From: Stigmatella ashevillena
Lineage (GTDB): Bacteria > Myxococcota > Myxococcia > Myxococcales > Myxococcaceae
NCBI RefSeq assembly: GCF_028368975.1
Contig: NZ_JAQNDM010000002.1
Coordinates: 7,992,425-8,056,424, forward strand
Direction of reading: 5' to 3'
DNA: 64,000 nt
The notes under the pieces are model-generated. The model was not told the origin of the DNA. It ran no database searches and saw only the letters and a list, made by a program, of their open reading frames with translations. Each line of letters begins with the position of its first letter. Position 1 is the stretch's first letter. The position numbers and the translations under genes are program-made. Below are positions 41,193 through 50,534 of this stretch, in pieces.

Positions 41193-44186
41193 TCAGTGAA
41201 TGACGATAGAAGGCGCCTGAGGCTGGGTGAAGAATTCGGGGAGGGTGACGGTGAAAGTGGTGCCCCGGGGCGAACTCCCGTCGCACGGCGTGGTGGCATC
41301 GACTCCCCCGCCGTACGTCCAGAGGGCCATATGGTTGCCTGACATCGGGCCTTCCACGACCAGGGTCGAGTCGTTCGTGAGGGTGATCTGCCCCACTTCG
41401 AGCCAGCCAGGGCCGCCAGCCAGGCACGAGGTGGGGAGCGAGGACGGCTGCAGCCTGAATCGCCTCACGATGCCCAGGGTGCTGGGGTCCAGTTGGGCCA
41501 CATAGCCATGGCTGAGGGTTCCAATGCCCTTGTAGCTGAATGCTTGAGAGTAACCCACCGCGATCCCCGCTGCGCTCGCCTTGATGTCCAGCACCGGCAC
41601 AGATTCCGATTCTCCGAGTGCGACGCTCGTCCCCGTCGCCGTGCACGTGGAATCATCCGCCGAGAGCTCGGCCGAGAGCCGGTAGAGGATCTTCGGATAC
41701 GGATCGTTCACCACGTCCTGCCTGGCCACGAGCGCGTAGTCGCAGCCTGCCCAGACCGCATGGACCTCGTGGACGAGAGGGAGCGCAGGCTGCCCGGGCT
41801 CCGCGCTCACGAGCCGGAACCGGGGGGCGGAGTAACCCGTCAACGAATCGTACTGGAGGTAGGTACTCAGGATCAGGCCGGGACCCGCCGCGGCGATTCC
41901 CCCCCGGGCCTGCGGCAGGCTTTGCCCCTGGCTGGTGGAGGGATGCACGTAGGAGATGGAGAGCTCCGCATCATTCCTCAGTGTGCCCAGCGCGGACACG
42001 CGCGTGCTGAACATCTGGCGCAGCCCGCTGCGGGTGCCCTGCCAGCCAACCCAGTAGTCCCTCCCATCGAAGATCACCTCGGGGCCCGTCAGGGGCGTGG
42101 GCCCCACGGAGATGTCTCCCGAGTCCAGCAGAGACCCGTCGAGGCCGCTCACCCGTCGGGCCCAGAGGTTGTTGTCCCCGCCAATCCACGTCACGAGGAA
42201 CTTGCCGCCCTGGCCCGCCACCGCCGGGAGGCGCTCATTGCCCGAGCTGGCGGCCAGGGAGATGGCGGGGTTGTCCAGCACTTGCCTCGTGGAAGCGCTG
42301 ATGCGAGCGGCCTCGACATTCTGGTTCCGCTCCCACGTCACCAGGTACTTGCCGTCCGAATACGCCACGCGGCTGTTCGTGCCCCCCTGGGCGATGAGGA
42401 AGCTGCTGGAGTCCACGCGCATCCCATACGGAGCCACTCGAATCCCCTGCACTCCCGAGATCATCGCGCCGTTGGCGGCATAGCCATACGGGCCTTCCCA
42501 GGTGACCAGGTAGTTCGTCCCATCGAATGCCACGGCCGGCTTGTCCTGCATGCTCACGGGGCTTCCAGTGGGCACAACACTGATGTGGAAGGGGGCGTCG
42601 AGCACCGCGCCATCCGAGGCCCGCACGCGGGCTCCGTAGATGGAGGGAATCGAAGCGTACCGTACCCAGACGACGAGGAAGTGGGTGCCGTCGAAGGCCA
42701 CTGCCGGATAGTAGTTGGGGGAGCCGATGGCATCGATCGTCAGGGGAGCGGAGTCCAGTACCTGGCCATCCGAAGCCCTGATGCGGAGGCCTCGCAGGAT
42801 AAAGCCACCTCCGAGGGCTGGCTGAGACCAGACCACCAGATAGACGCCATTGCCCGCGCTGACCGTGGGCATGTAGTGGGGGACGTACGTGATGTCCAGG
42901 GGCTCTACCAAGCGCTCCGGGGTGATGTGCGCCTTGCCCTCCGTCACCCGCCTCACGTTCACGCGGGGAGCGCCGGGTGCCTCTTCCGTGACGTAGGCGG
43001 CCAGGGAGAGGCCCGAGACCGGCGCGGCGAGGTCTCCTCGGTGCGGCAAGGCTGGGCCCAAGTCGATCTCCGCGTCTGGAGCGATCTCGGCCAGCGCGGA
43101 GACCCGGGTGCTGATCACTCGGGTGGATCCGTTCCGCAGGTAGGTCCCGAGAACATGGTAGTCCAACCCGTCCGCCGTCACCGAGGGCTGCGCGAGGGCG
43201 TCCGTCCCCACCAGGGTGTTCGCAGCGCCCAGCAAGGCCCCGGTCGAGGCATTCAATCGCCGGGCCCAGATGCTGCCAGCCTTCAGCCACGTCAGCAGGA
43301 ACTCGCCCCCCTGGCCCGCGACGGAGGGAGTTTGTGGATCGGCGGACGATGTCACGGTGATGGTCCGTTGCATCATCGTGCGCGCGTCGAAGAGGGTCGC
43401 CCGGAGATTCGAGCCCTCCACCCACGACACCAGGTAGTGGGGGCTCCCAAAGGTGACCCGGGGAGAAGTCGAGGCTGTCGTCGTGAGGACGTAGGTGGAG
43501 TTCTCGGGGGGCGTCGTATCCGAGGAGCGGAGGGAGGTCGCCGCGACGAAGTTCAACGAGGGCCCTCCTTGCGGAGTAAAGGAGTCAGACCAGGTCACCA
43601 TACAGTTCGGCCCCCCGCAGGCCACGGATGGGGCGGCATGCCTGCTCTGCCCAGGGGACATGGCCTTGCTGATGAGGAAGGCTGTTGGGTTGATCAGCGC
43701 TCCATCCGAGGCACTCACCCGCCTGCCATAAATGGCGGGCAGCCCCCGGTCCTCCACCCAGACGACCAGGAAGTGGGTTCCGTCGAAGGCCACGGCGGGC
43801 TCGGTCTGTGCGTCGGAGCCCGTGGCGATGAGGATCGGGCTGGGGTCCAGCAGCGCTCCATCCTCGGCCCGGACGCGAACTCCCACGATGTCCGGAGAGG
43901 AACTTGTGGCCGAAGAACTCACCTCCCAGACGACGAGATAGACGCCCGGACCCTGGGCGACTGCGGGGCGCTGCTGCGTCTCGTCCACCGCCGGAGAGGG
44001 ATTGACCGAGATGGGAGCGGAGACATCCGTATGGATCGATTGGATGACCCGCTCGACCTCGAAGGGCAGCGCGCTCGGGGCGCCGCGACCCTTCTGGGAT
44101 TCAACGGGCGCGGGCGCATCGCACGCTGCGGAGAGCGCAAGGAGCGCACTCAGTGTCAGGAACGAAAGTCGGAGCCTACGCGTCAT
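41193..44186 (-). CDS. Large lipoprotein with beta-propeller-like repeats
   Basis: 997 residues. Signal peptide with lipobox ALSAACDAP (Cys22). The body is built of ~50-residue beta repeats carrying the recurrent phrase VAFDGTHFLVVWVEDR or AFDGTNYLVTWEG, each followed by YGxRVxASDGxxL. About a dozen are visible, consistent with one or two beta-propellers. The last ~150 residues lack the repeat. No catalytic residues are recognised; adhesion or polysaccharide binding at the outer membrane is possible. AGGAGGT lies seven bases before the ATG. An in-frame upstream extension to 45044 is an artefact of the next gene's duplicated 3' end. Confidence 0.8.
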   Translation of the reverse strand: MTRRLRLSFLTLSALLALSAACDAPAPVESQKGRGAPSALPFEVERVIQSIHTDVSAPISVNPSPAVDETQQRPAVAQGPGVYLVVWEVSSSATSSSPDIVGVRVRAEDGALLDPSPILIATGSDAQTEPAVAFDGTHFLVVWVEDRGLPAIYGRRVSASDGALINPTAFLISKAMSPGQSRHAAPSVACGGPNCMVTWSDSFTPQGGPSLNFVAATSLRSSDTTPPENSTYVLTTTASTSPRVTFGSPHYLVSWVEGSNLRATLFDARTMMQRTITVTSSADPQTPSVAGQGGEFLLTWLKAGSIWARRLNASTGALLGAANTLVGTDALAQPSVTADGLDYHVLGTYLRNGSTRVISTRVSALAEIAPDAEIDLGPALPHRGDLAAPVSGLSLAAYVTEEAPGAPRVNVRRVTEGKAHITPERLVEPLDITYVPHYMPTVSAGNGVYLVVWSQPALGGGFILRGLRIRASDGQVLDSAPLTIDAIGSPNYYPAVAFDGTHFLVVWVRYASIPSIYGARVRASDGAVLDAPFHISVVPTGSPVSMQDKPAVAFDGTNYLVTWEGPYGYAANGAMISGVQGIRVAPYGMRVDSSSFLIAQGGTNSRVAYSDGKYLVTWERNQNVEAARISASTRQVLDNPAISLAASSGNERLPAVAGQGGKFLVTWIGGDNNLWARRVSGLDGSLLDSGDISVGPTPLTGPEVIFDGRDYWVGWQGTRSGLRQMFSTRVSALGTLRNDAELSISYVHPSTSQGQSLPQARGGIAAAGPGLILSTYLQYDSLTGYSAPRFRLVSAEPGQPALPLVHEVHAVWAGCDYALVARQDVVNDPYPKILYRLSAELSADDSTCTATGTSVALGESESVPVLDIKASAAGIAVGYSQAFSYKGIGTLSHGYVAQLDPSTLGIVRRFRLQPSSLPTSCLAGGPGWLEVGQITLTNDSTLVVEGPMSGNHMALWTYGGGVDATTPCDGSSPRGTTFTVTLPEFFTQPQAPSIVIH

Positions 44187-44334
44187 GGGGGTACCTCCTG
44201 TCAAACGAGGAGCTGGCAGCCGCTGGAGTGTGCAGGCCGAATCTGTGCCATACATAGCGCACACGGAGAGCGCGAGTGACCCGCCCGGCTCATTCCTGGC
44301 CTCTCCGCGCCACGCGCGGCGGCAGGAACAACCA

Positions 44335-44360
44335 CTCCCCGCGCGAGGTGGCGCGGGGAG
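44335..44360 (-). terminator. Terminator hairpin after the GH2-like gene
   Basis: A perfect 10-bp stem CTCCCCGCGC / GCGCGGGGAG with a six-base loop lies 12 bp beyond the stop of the GH2-like gene and upstream of the next lipoprotein gene. It is followed on the minus strand by a T/G-rich stretch. Confidence 0.6.
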
Positions 44361-44371
44361 CGGACCCGTCA

Positions 44372-47300
44372 TTACGGCTGAGAGCCGTACACCTGGAACT
44401 CCCACAGCGAGTAGCCATAGTCGGGCAGCGCGCGCTGAGTGCCATTCATGCGCACGTAGCGGCCAGTGCCGGACACGCTGAAGTCGTCGATGCCGCCGTC
44501 GCCGGTGGTGGTGGAGTAGATGTTTGTCCACGGGCCGGACGCGCTGGACGCGGTCTGGATCTGGTAGCCAGTCGCGTAGGCCGGCTCCCAGTTGAGGACC
44601 ACGCGGGTGATGGTCGCGCTCGCGCCGAGGTCGACGTAGAGCCACTCGTTGTTGGTGAAGGCGCTCCCCCACCGCGTGCCGGCATTGCCGTCCACCGCGT
44701 TGGCCACACCGAGGCCTGCCTGGGCCGATGACGCCGTCGCCGACTTCCCCTGCGAGAGCAGGGTACCAGTGCTCATCGACGTGCCGTACACCTGGAACTC
44801 CCACAGCGAGTAGCCATAGCCGGGCAGCGCGCGCTGAGAGCCGTTCATGCGCACGTAGCGGCCAGTGCCGGACACGCTGAAGTCGTCGATGCCGCCGTCG
44901 CCGGTGGTGGTGGAGTAGATGTTTGTCCACGGGCCGGACGCGCTGGACGCGGTCTGGATCTGGTAGCCAGTCGCGTAGGCCGGCTCCCAGTTGAGGACCA
45001 CGCGGGTGATGGTCGCGCTCGCGCCGAGGTCGACGTAGAGCCACTCGTTATTGGTGAAGGCGCTCCCCCACCGCGTGTCGGCATTGCCGTCCACCGCGTT
45101 GGCCGCACCGAGGCCCGCCTCGGCCGACGACGCCGTCGCCGACTTCCCCTGCGAGAGGAGCGTCCCCGTGGGATTGCCCGGCGTGGTCGCGCTCGCCTGA
45201 TTCGAGCCGGCCGAGGACCCCGCCGCGTCCACCGCCTTGACGACGTAGTAGTACGTGGTCGAGGCGGCGACCGTGCCGTCCTGGTACGTCGTGCCGGTCA
45301 ACCCGGTGGCGATCCGGTTGGTGGTGCCGGGCGTGAAGCCAGAGGTTGTCGCCCGGAAAACGTCGTAGGTGACGGCGCAGCCCGAGCCGGCCGTGCTCGC
45401 GCCCCACGCCAGCGAGAGCTGGGTGGCGGAGTTGGCCGTCGCGGAGAGCGTTCCCGGGACCGAGGGAACCGTGGTGCAGGATCCGCCGGTCACGGTGAGG
45501 GTGGCGGCGTTGCTGATCACCCCCCCACCCGCGTTGGTGACGACGACGGTGAACTGTGCACCGCTGTCGGCCACCGTGGTCGTCGGCGTGGTGTAGCTGG
45601 TGGCGGTCGCCCCAGCGATGGTCGCGCCGTTCTTGCGCCACTGGTAGGTCAGCGTCCCGGACCCGCTCGCCGCCACACTGAACGTGGCGGTCTGGCCCAC
45701 CGCGACCGTCTTCGAGGTCGGCTGCGTGGTGATGGTGGGCGCGGCGACCGTCGATCCAGAGGTGCACACCACGCCACCGGGGTAGTTGTTCGCGACTTGC
45801 CAGGTCGACAGGCCGGTGTAGCTGACGAAGGCGGCGCGCGTCGCGTCCGACGGGTCGGCGGTGGAACTCCAGGTGCTCCACGGGAGCGGGAACGCGCACG
45901 CGGCCGAGTTCACGCCACCAATGCCGAGCGCCTCGGCCTGGGTGGGCAGGCGCATGCTCTGCGACGCGCAGTACGCCTGGGCGATGGCCTGCGTGTACTG
46001 CGCGCCCTGATCCGCGTAGGTCGTCTGGGCGCGCTGCCACGTGAGGCCGCTCTGGTTGTCTTTCACGAGCGCGCTGGAGAGGACCGTGAAGCGCTCGCCC
46101 GCGCCGCCACACTGGGGCACGTTGTAGACCTGCAGTTCGTACAGCGAGTAGCCGTACGTGGTGGCGCGCGCTTGGCCGTACATGCGCACGTACCGCCCCT
46201 GGACGGTGGGGAAGCTCACCGTCTCGACGCCGCCCTGTCCATTCGTGTTGCTGGCGGCGAGGTACCAGGCCTGCCCGTCGTTGGAGTACTGGATCTGGTA
46301 CTGCGTGGCGTAGGCGGCCTCCCAGTAAAGCACGACGGTGTTGAGGGCCTTCACGGTGCCGAGGTCAACCTGGAGCCAGGAGGGATCGATCGCACCGGCG
46401 GAGGCCCACCGCGTGGTGAGGTCACCGTCGGTCGCATAGGTTGCCTCGAGGCCCCCGCCCTGGGTGCTGCTGCCCGTGGTCGGCTGGCGCAACGCCAGGT
46501 TGGTGCCAGGCGGGGCGATGGTGAGCGTCGCCGCCGCGCTTGTCACGCTCCCCGCGGCGTTGCTGACGACGACCGTGTACTTGCCCGCGTCGCCGTTCTG
46601 GGCCTGCGCGATGGTGTACGTGGAGCCGTTCGCGCCAGTGATGTTCGCGCCGTTGAACTGCCACTGGTAGGTGAACGGTGACGTCCCGGAAGCCATGACG
46701 GAGAAGCTCACCGGATCGTTGGCCCGGACGGAGACGCTGGTCGGCTGCTGCGTGAGGGTCGGCGCGACCGCGGGATTGACCGTGAGGATGGCCGCGGCTG
46801 AGGTCATCGAGTTGACGGGGTTCGTCACCACCACCGAGTAGCTCGCCCCGTTGTCGGCCGCGGTGAGGACCGGGGTGGTGTAGGTGGCTGCGGTGGCGCC
46901 GGCGATGGCCGTCCCGTTCTTGCGCCACTGGTAGGTGAGCGTCGGAGACCCGGTCGCCGTGACCGAGAACGTCGCGGTCTGGCCCACGTAGGCCGTTCGG
47001 CTGGCGGGCGGCGTGGTGATCGCGACCGCAGCGGGGGCGACCACCGTGAGCGAGGCAGCGCTCGAGGTAGCCGAGCCCAGGCTGTTGGTGAGCCTCACGG
47101 TGAACTGGGCGTTGTTGTCGGCGGAGGTGGTGGCTGGCGTGACGTAGTTCGCCGCGGTCGCGCCGGAGATCGCCGTGCCGTTCCGAAACCACTGGAAGGT
47201 CATCGGCGCCGTGCCGGTCGCCGTGACGGTGAACGTGGCCGACTGGCCGGAGGTGACCGCGGTGCTCGCTGGCTGGAGGATGATCGTCGGCGCCGTCGCC

Positions 47301-50041
47301 GGGGGTTGGAAGGAGGGAACCGGCTGGATGGTGTAGGTCGCGCTCCCCGAGGCGAGGCCAGGCGAGGTCGCGGTCACCGTCACCGTGCCCGAGGTGAACT
47401 GGCTCAGGAGGGCAATCTTGGAGAGGCCACCCTCGGCCTGTAGCTCGGGATCGCCCGGCGCGTGGTAATTGACCGCGCTGCGGCCGCCAGAGGTGGAGTA
47501 GGCATTCGAGCCGTTGGCGACGTACTGCTGGGTGCCGCCCAGGTACGTGGCGGGGCCGCTGACGGAGAAGGTCAGGAGGTTCGCGGCCGTCGGGACCACG
47601 TTGCCGTTGGCGTCCTGAACCTCGGCCACCACGAACGCCGCGTCGGAGCCGTTGGCGGTCACCGCGAAGGCGGTCCCGTCCGGCCTCACCAGGGCGGGCA
47701 CGACCTTGAGGACGACCTTCGCCGCCGCGCCAGCGGTCACCTTGCTGTCGGTCGCGACCACACTCCCGAACTGATCGAGGCATTCGGCGAGGAGCGTGCC
47801 GGCCGCGAAGGTGACGTCCCAGGACGCCTGGAACGGCAGCAGCCGGGTCGACTGCGTGAGGTTCGAATTCGAGTCAGAGTTCCACGGGTTCGGGGTCTTC
47901 GTGCCCTGGTCGCCGCCGTTGATGCGGAGGCGGACGGAGGGGCAGTTGCTGAAGGCGTTGACGGTCACCTGACCGGAGCGGTTCCAGTGGTGCCCCAGGC
48001 GGACGACGGGCTTCAGCGAGAAGGGCGTCCAGGCGGCCTGGTAGGCGTAGTAGAGCAGCTTCGGGAATCGGTTCATGTCGACGGACGACGAGCCGATGGA
48101 TCGGACGCTGTTCTCGTAGGTCGCCTGCTGCGGGGTGCCTCGGTACTGCTGGTACTCGGCGAAGAGGCCGGTCTCGCCCGGCGTGTCCGCGAAGTACCAC
48201 TGCACCATGCCGAAGGCGTTCGCCTGCTTCGACTTGCGCCAGTCGTTGAGGAACGGCGCCAGGAAGGTGAGCTCGTGGTCGTAGGCGAGCCCGCGCGCGG
48301 TGCCGTTGCCCCAGTACTCCGCGCCCCAGGCCGGGTTATTGGGGAACTGGTTCTTGACGCCCACCTCGCAGCCCTGGAGCGTGCAGCCCAGGAGGAGCCC
48401 GTTCACCGGATCGGGCGTGCGGTCCGCTGCAGGCCGCGTACTGATGGGATCCCAGACCTGGTTGATGGCGATGAGCGCCGTCCCAACCGCTTGGTTGGTC
48501 ACGCCGTTGTTCGACTCCCAGGCGAGGATGGAGGGGTGGCTGCGGTCGCGGATGATCATGTCGCGATGCAGCTCCTTCTTGAGCGTGACGTCGTCAGGGG
48601 CCGGGGTGTTGAACCCGTTCTCTCCGTCCCCGCTTGGCTGGACGATCATGACGCCGTAGGCGTCGGCCGCATCGACGAACTCCTCACTGCTGGACGAGTG
48701 GCCCGGGCGCCAGAGGTTCCCGCCGCCGGCGACGAACAGCTCGAGATCGCGCCACTGCTGCTCCTCGGGAACCGACGATCCCAGGGCAGGGTAGTCGTAG
48801 CGGCCCGAGCCGCCCCACAGGAACATCGCGTGCCCATTGAAGTAGGGCAGGCTCTTGTCCCAGGTGATGATCCGGATGCCGAGGGTGGTCTGGGTCGAGT
48901 CGACCACCACGCCGTTGACGCTGACGACGTGGAAGACCTTATAGAGGTAGGGCTTCCCGTAGATGCTGTTGTTCGGGTACCAGAGCGTCGGGTTGGGGAC
49001 CGTGATGCGCTGATCGAACATCGGGGTCGCCGACGAGGGGAACGTGCTCGGCGTCATCGCTGGGACCGACTGGGTGACGGGCGGCGCGACGACCACGACG
49101 TTGCCATTGGCGTCCACGATTTGCGTGGTCAACGTCACCTGCTGCGTCGACGCGGTCTCGTTGAGGACGTTGGTCTGCACCGCGACGACCGCCGATTCGG
49201 CCTTCGCGGTGGTGGTCGTGGACGGAACGATCGAGGCCGTGGTGACGTAGGTGCCCCAGGTCCGCAGGTTGGAGTAGACGTTCCGAGGGATGTGCACCTT
49301 GTTGGTGATGAACATCTTGGCCGGGCGGAAGAGGCCCGCCTCGGCCTGGCCGAAGCGGAAGGCGCCAGAGAAGCCGGGTTGCTTGAACCAGGCGGCGCCC
49401 CGCGAGACCCGGACCGCGAGCACGTTCTGCGTCGCGCCGTCGGCCTGGAGGTACGGGGTCAGGTCAACGATGAAGGGAAGGAAGCCGACCACGTGCGAGG
49501 CCTGGGCGTTGCCAGCGACAGCACTGATTCCGGGAAGGAGCGTGCCGTTGATGTAGACCTGCACGCCGGTATGCGCGCCCTCGAACTCCACCAGGACCTT
49601 GCTGGCGGCGTACTGGGTGCCGAGGGTGAAACGCAGGCGGTACCACTGGCTGCCGCCGTCCAGGTACCCGTCGCCGCCGCCCGACACGGTGTTGAGGAAA
49701 GTGGTCAGGTAGTTCGCACCGTGTGGGATGCCGACCTGGCTCCAGGCTGAGTCATCGAAGGACTGCGCTGCGAACGCCGTGGAGTCCTGGCCCTTCAGGT
49801 AGCGCCAGTGATTCTGGCCGGGCATTCCGGCCGACAGATCGATGGTGACCCGCTCCGATGTCGGCGGCGCGACCGCCTGGGCCGACACGGCGGTCTCCTC
49901 CGGGCCGTTCTCGGGTCCACTGCACGCGGAGAAGAGCGGCAGGAGCCCCACCGCGAGGAGGAGGCGCAAGGGTCGAGCGCCGAGCCTGGTCAATTGCAAA
50001 GAAAACCAAGCCATGACCCTGGTCAGAGCGTTCTTCTCCAT
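44372..50041 (-). CDS. Multidomain secreted GH2-like glycoside hydrolase lipoprotein
   Basis: 1889 residues. Lipobox at PLFSACSG (Cys40). Residues ~65-850 resemble GH2 enzymes: a sugar-binding domain (WYRLRFTLG, VQVYINGTLL), an Ig-like domain, and a TIM barrel with GNLWRPGHSSSSEEF, IIRDRSHPSILAWESNNG (in part HPSILAWESNNG) and FGMVQWYFADTPGE. The usual GH2 Asn-Glu acid/base motif is altered to Trp-Glu-Ser-Asn-Asn, as in some exo-glucosaminidase-type members. Next come three Ig-like domains (TFQWFRNGTAISGAT, TYQWRKNGTAIAGAT, TYQWQFNGANITGAN), an F5/8-type-C domain, an Lcl/DUF1566-like segment (SGLTWQRAQTTYADQ), a fourth Ig, a fibronectin-III-like domain and two near-identical F5/8-C domains. 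It likely attacks polysaccharide at the cell surface; the substrate is unknown. Confidence 0.8.
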   Translation of the reverse strand: MEKNALTRVMAWFSLQLTRLGARPLRLLLAVGLLPLFSACSGPENGPEETAVSAQAVAPPTSERVTIDLSAGMPGQNHWRYLKGQDSTAFAAQSFDDSAWSQVGIPHGANYLTTFLNTVSGGGDGYLDGGSQWYRLRFTLGTQYAASKVLVEFEGAHTGVQVYINGTLLPGISAVAGNAQASHVVGFLPFIVDLTPYLQADGATQNVLAVRVSRGAAWFKQPGFSGAFRFGQAEAGLFRPAKMFITNKVHIPRNVYSNLRTWGTYVTTASIVPSTTTTAKAESAVVAVQTNVLNETASTQQVTLTTQIVDANGNVVVVAPPVTQSVPAMTPSTFPSSATPMFDQRITVPNPTLWYPNNSIYGKPYLYKVFHVVSVNGVVVDSTQTTLGIRIITWDKSLPYFNGHAMFLWGGSGRYDYPALGSSVPEEQQWRDLELFVAGGGNLWRPGHSSSSEEFVDAADAYGVMIVQPSGDGENGFNTPAPDDVTLKKELHRDMIIRDRSHPSILAWESNNGVTNQAVGTALIAINQVWDPISTRPAADRTPDPVNGLLLGCTLQGCEVGVKNQFPNNPAWGAEYWGNGTARGLAYDHELTFLAPFLNDWRKSKQANAFGMVQWYFADTPGETGLFAEYQQYRGTPQQATYENSVRSIGSSSVDMNRFPKLLYYAYQAAWTPFSLKPVVRLGHHWNRSGQVTVNAFSNCPSVRLRINGGDQGTKTPNPWNSDSNSNLTQSTRLLPFQASWDVTFAAGTLLAECLDQFGSVVATDSKVTAGAAAKVVLKVVPALVRPDGTAFAVTANGSDAAFVVAEVQDANGNVVPTAANLLTFSVSGPATYLGGTQQYVANGSNAYSTSGGRSAVNYHAPGDPELQAEGGLSKIALLSQFTSGTVTVTATSPGLASGSATYTIQPVPSFQPPATAPTIILQPASTAVTSGQSATFTVTATGTAPMTFQWFRNGTAISGATAANYVTPATTSADNNAQFTVRLTNSLGSATSSAASLTVVAPAAVAITTPPASRTAYVGQTATFSVTATGSPTLTYQWRKNGTAIAGATAATYTTPVLTAADNGASYSVVVTNPVNSMTSAAAILTVNPAVAPTLTQQPTSVSVRANDPVSFSVMASGTSPFTYQWQFNGANITGANGSTYTIAQAQNGDAGKYTVVVSNAAGSVTSAAATLTIAPPGTNLALRQPTTGSSTQGGGLEATYATDGDLTTRWASAGAIDPSWLQVDLGTVKALNTVVLYWEAAYATQYQIQYSNDGQAWYLAASNTNGQGGVETVSFPTVQGRYVRMYGQARATTYGYSLYELQVYNVPQCGGAGERFTVLSSALVKDNQSGLTWQRAQTTYADQGAQYTQAIAQAYCASQSMRLPTQAEALGIGGVNSAACAFPLPWSTWSSTADPSDATRAAFVSYTGLSTWQVANNYPGGVVCTSGSTVAAPTITTQPTSKTVAVGQTATFSVAASGSGTLTYQWRKNGATIAGATATSYTTPTTTVADSGAQFTVVVTNAGGGVISNAATLTVTGGSCTTVPSVPGTLSATANSATQLSLAWGASTAGSGCAVTYDVFRATTSGFTPGTTNRIATGLTGTTYQDGTVAASTTYYYVVKAVDAAGSSAGSNQASATTPGNPTGTLLSQGKSATASSAEAGLGAANAVDGNADTRWGSAFTNNEWLYVDLGASATITRVVLNWEPAYATGYQIQTASSASGPWTNIYSTTTGDGGIDDFSVSGTGRYVRMNGSQRALPGYGYSLWEFQVYGTSMSTGTLLSQGKSATASSAQAGLGVANAVDGNAGTRWGSAFTNNEWLYVDLGASATITRVVLNWEPAYATGYQIQTASSASGPWTNIYSTTTGDGGIDDFSVSGTGRYVRMNGTQRALPDYGYSLWEFQVYGSQP
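44384..45157 (-). repeat. Tandem duplication of a 399-bp F5/8-C domain unit
   Basis: Two copies, 44384-44758 and 44783-45157, repeat at a 399-bp period and differ at roughly ten positions in 375, several of them synonymous. They encode the last two discoidin-like domains of the GH2-like lipoprotein. The degree of identity implies recent duplication or gene conversion, and the copies could recombine. Confidence 0.9.
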
Positions 50042-50319
50042 GGGGGCACACTCCTGAGAGGGACAGCACGGTGGTCCCTCTCACTGCGTGAAAACGGGAT
50101 ATCGCGTGTAGAGCAGATTACCGAGATAGTACCGCTCTCTTGTGAGAGCGCTATCGAAATCTGGAGAATGCCGATGTCAGGAGCGGATGGTTCTACCAAT
50201 GAAACGCTTTGAGGCTGCCAATCCACTCCTATCTGGTCATGACTCAATGCGTCATGTTCAGGCCAATGGATAACCAGATGCGCCCTATGGGTTTCGTTTG
50301 ATGTCTCAGGTCGGGGCTG

Positions 50320-50515
50320 GGTGAGCCGAGAGTCGGCGCGGTGATGTGCAGGCTGTGCACGGTCCAGGACTCAGTTCGCCTTTGAGGCCTTCATAGACGC
50401 GCTCGGCTCTCCATCGCTGCATGACCAGGCGGATGAGCTGCTTTGGGGTTCTGTGCCCTGGCAGGAAATGAGGAAATAATTGGCAGGCTCAGGCTTTCCC
50501 TCGACTTCTCATTCG
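50320..50515 (-). pseudogene. IS701-like transposase relic
   Basis: On the minus strand two frames together give PEPANYFLIS, then LPGHRTPKQLIRLVMQRW and RAERVYEGLKGEL. These match the C-terminal DDE segment of IS701-family transposases (RWR-E-xxY-E-xLKGEL). A frameshift separates the two parts, and the expected GLDHFEGR continuation is missing. There is no start, no full domain and no inverted repeats. The rest of the 490-bp gap (50042-50319) is AT-richer and holds no gene I can support, apart from promoter sequence for the GH2-like gene. Confidence 0.5.
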
Positions 50516-50534
50516 CCCAAATGAATCAGAAGGT

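Noticed and set aside
41493-44279. 928-codon open frame on the plus strand opposite the propeller lipoprotein
   Set aside because: Composition is His/Arg/Gly-rich without structure, and the minus frame has signal peptide, ribosome site and clear repeats. It is a GC-bias shadow.
44187-45044. N-terminal extension of the propeller lipoprotein gene
   Set aside because: The extra ~285 residues are an out-of-frame reading of the duplicated F5/8-C DNA; the true start at 44186 has AGGAGGT and a lipoprotein signal.
47462-49750. 762-codon plus-strand frame opposite the GH2-like gene
   Set aside because: Low-complexity Arg/Val/Glu/Gly sequence with no motifs; the minus strand encodes recognisable GH2 and Ig domains.
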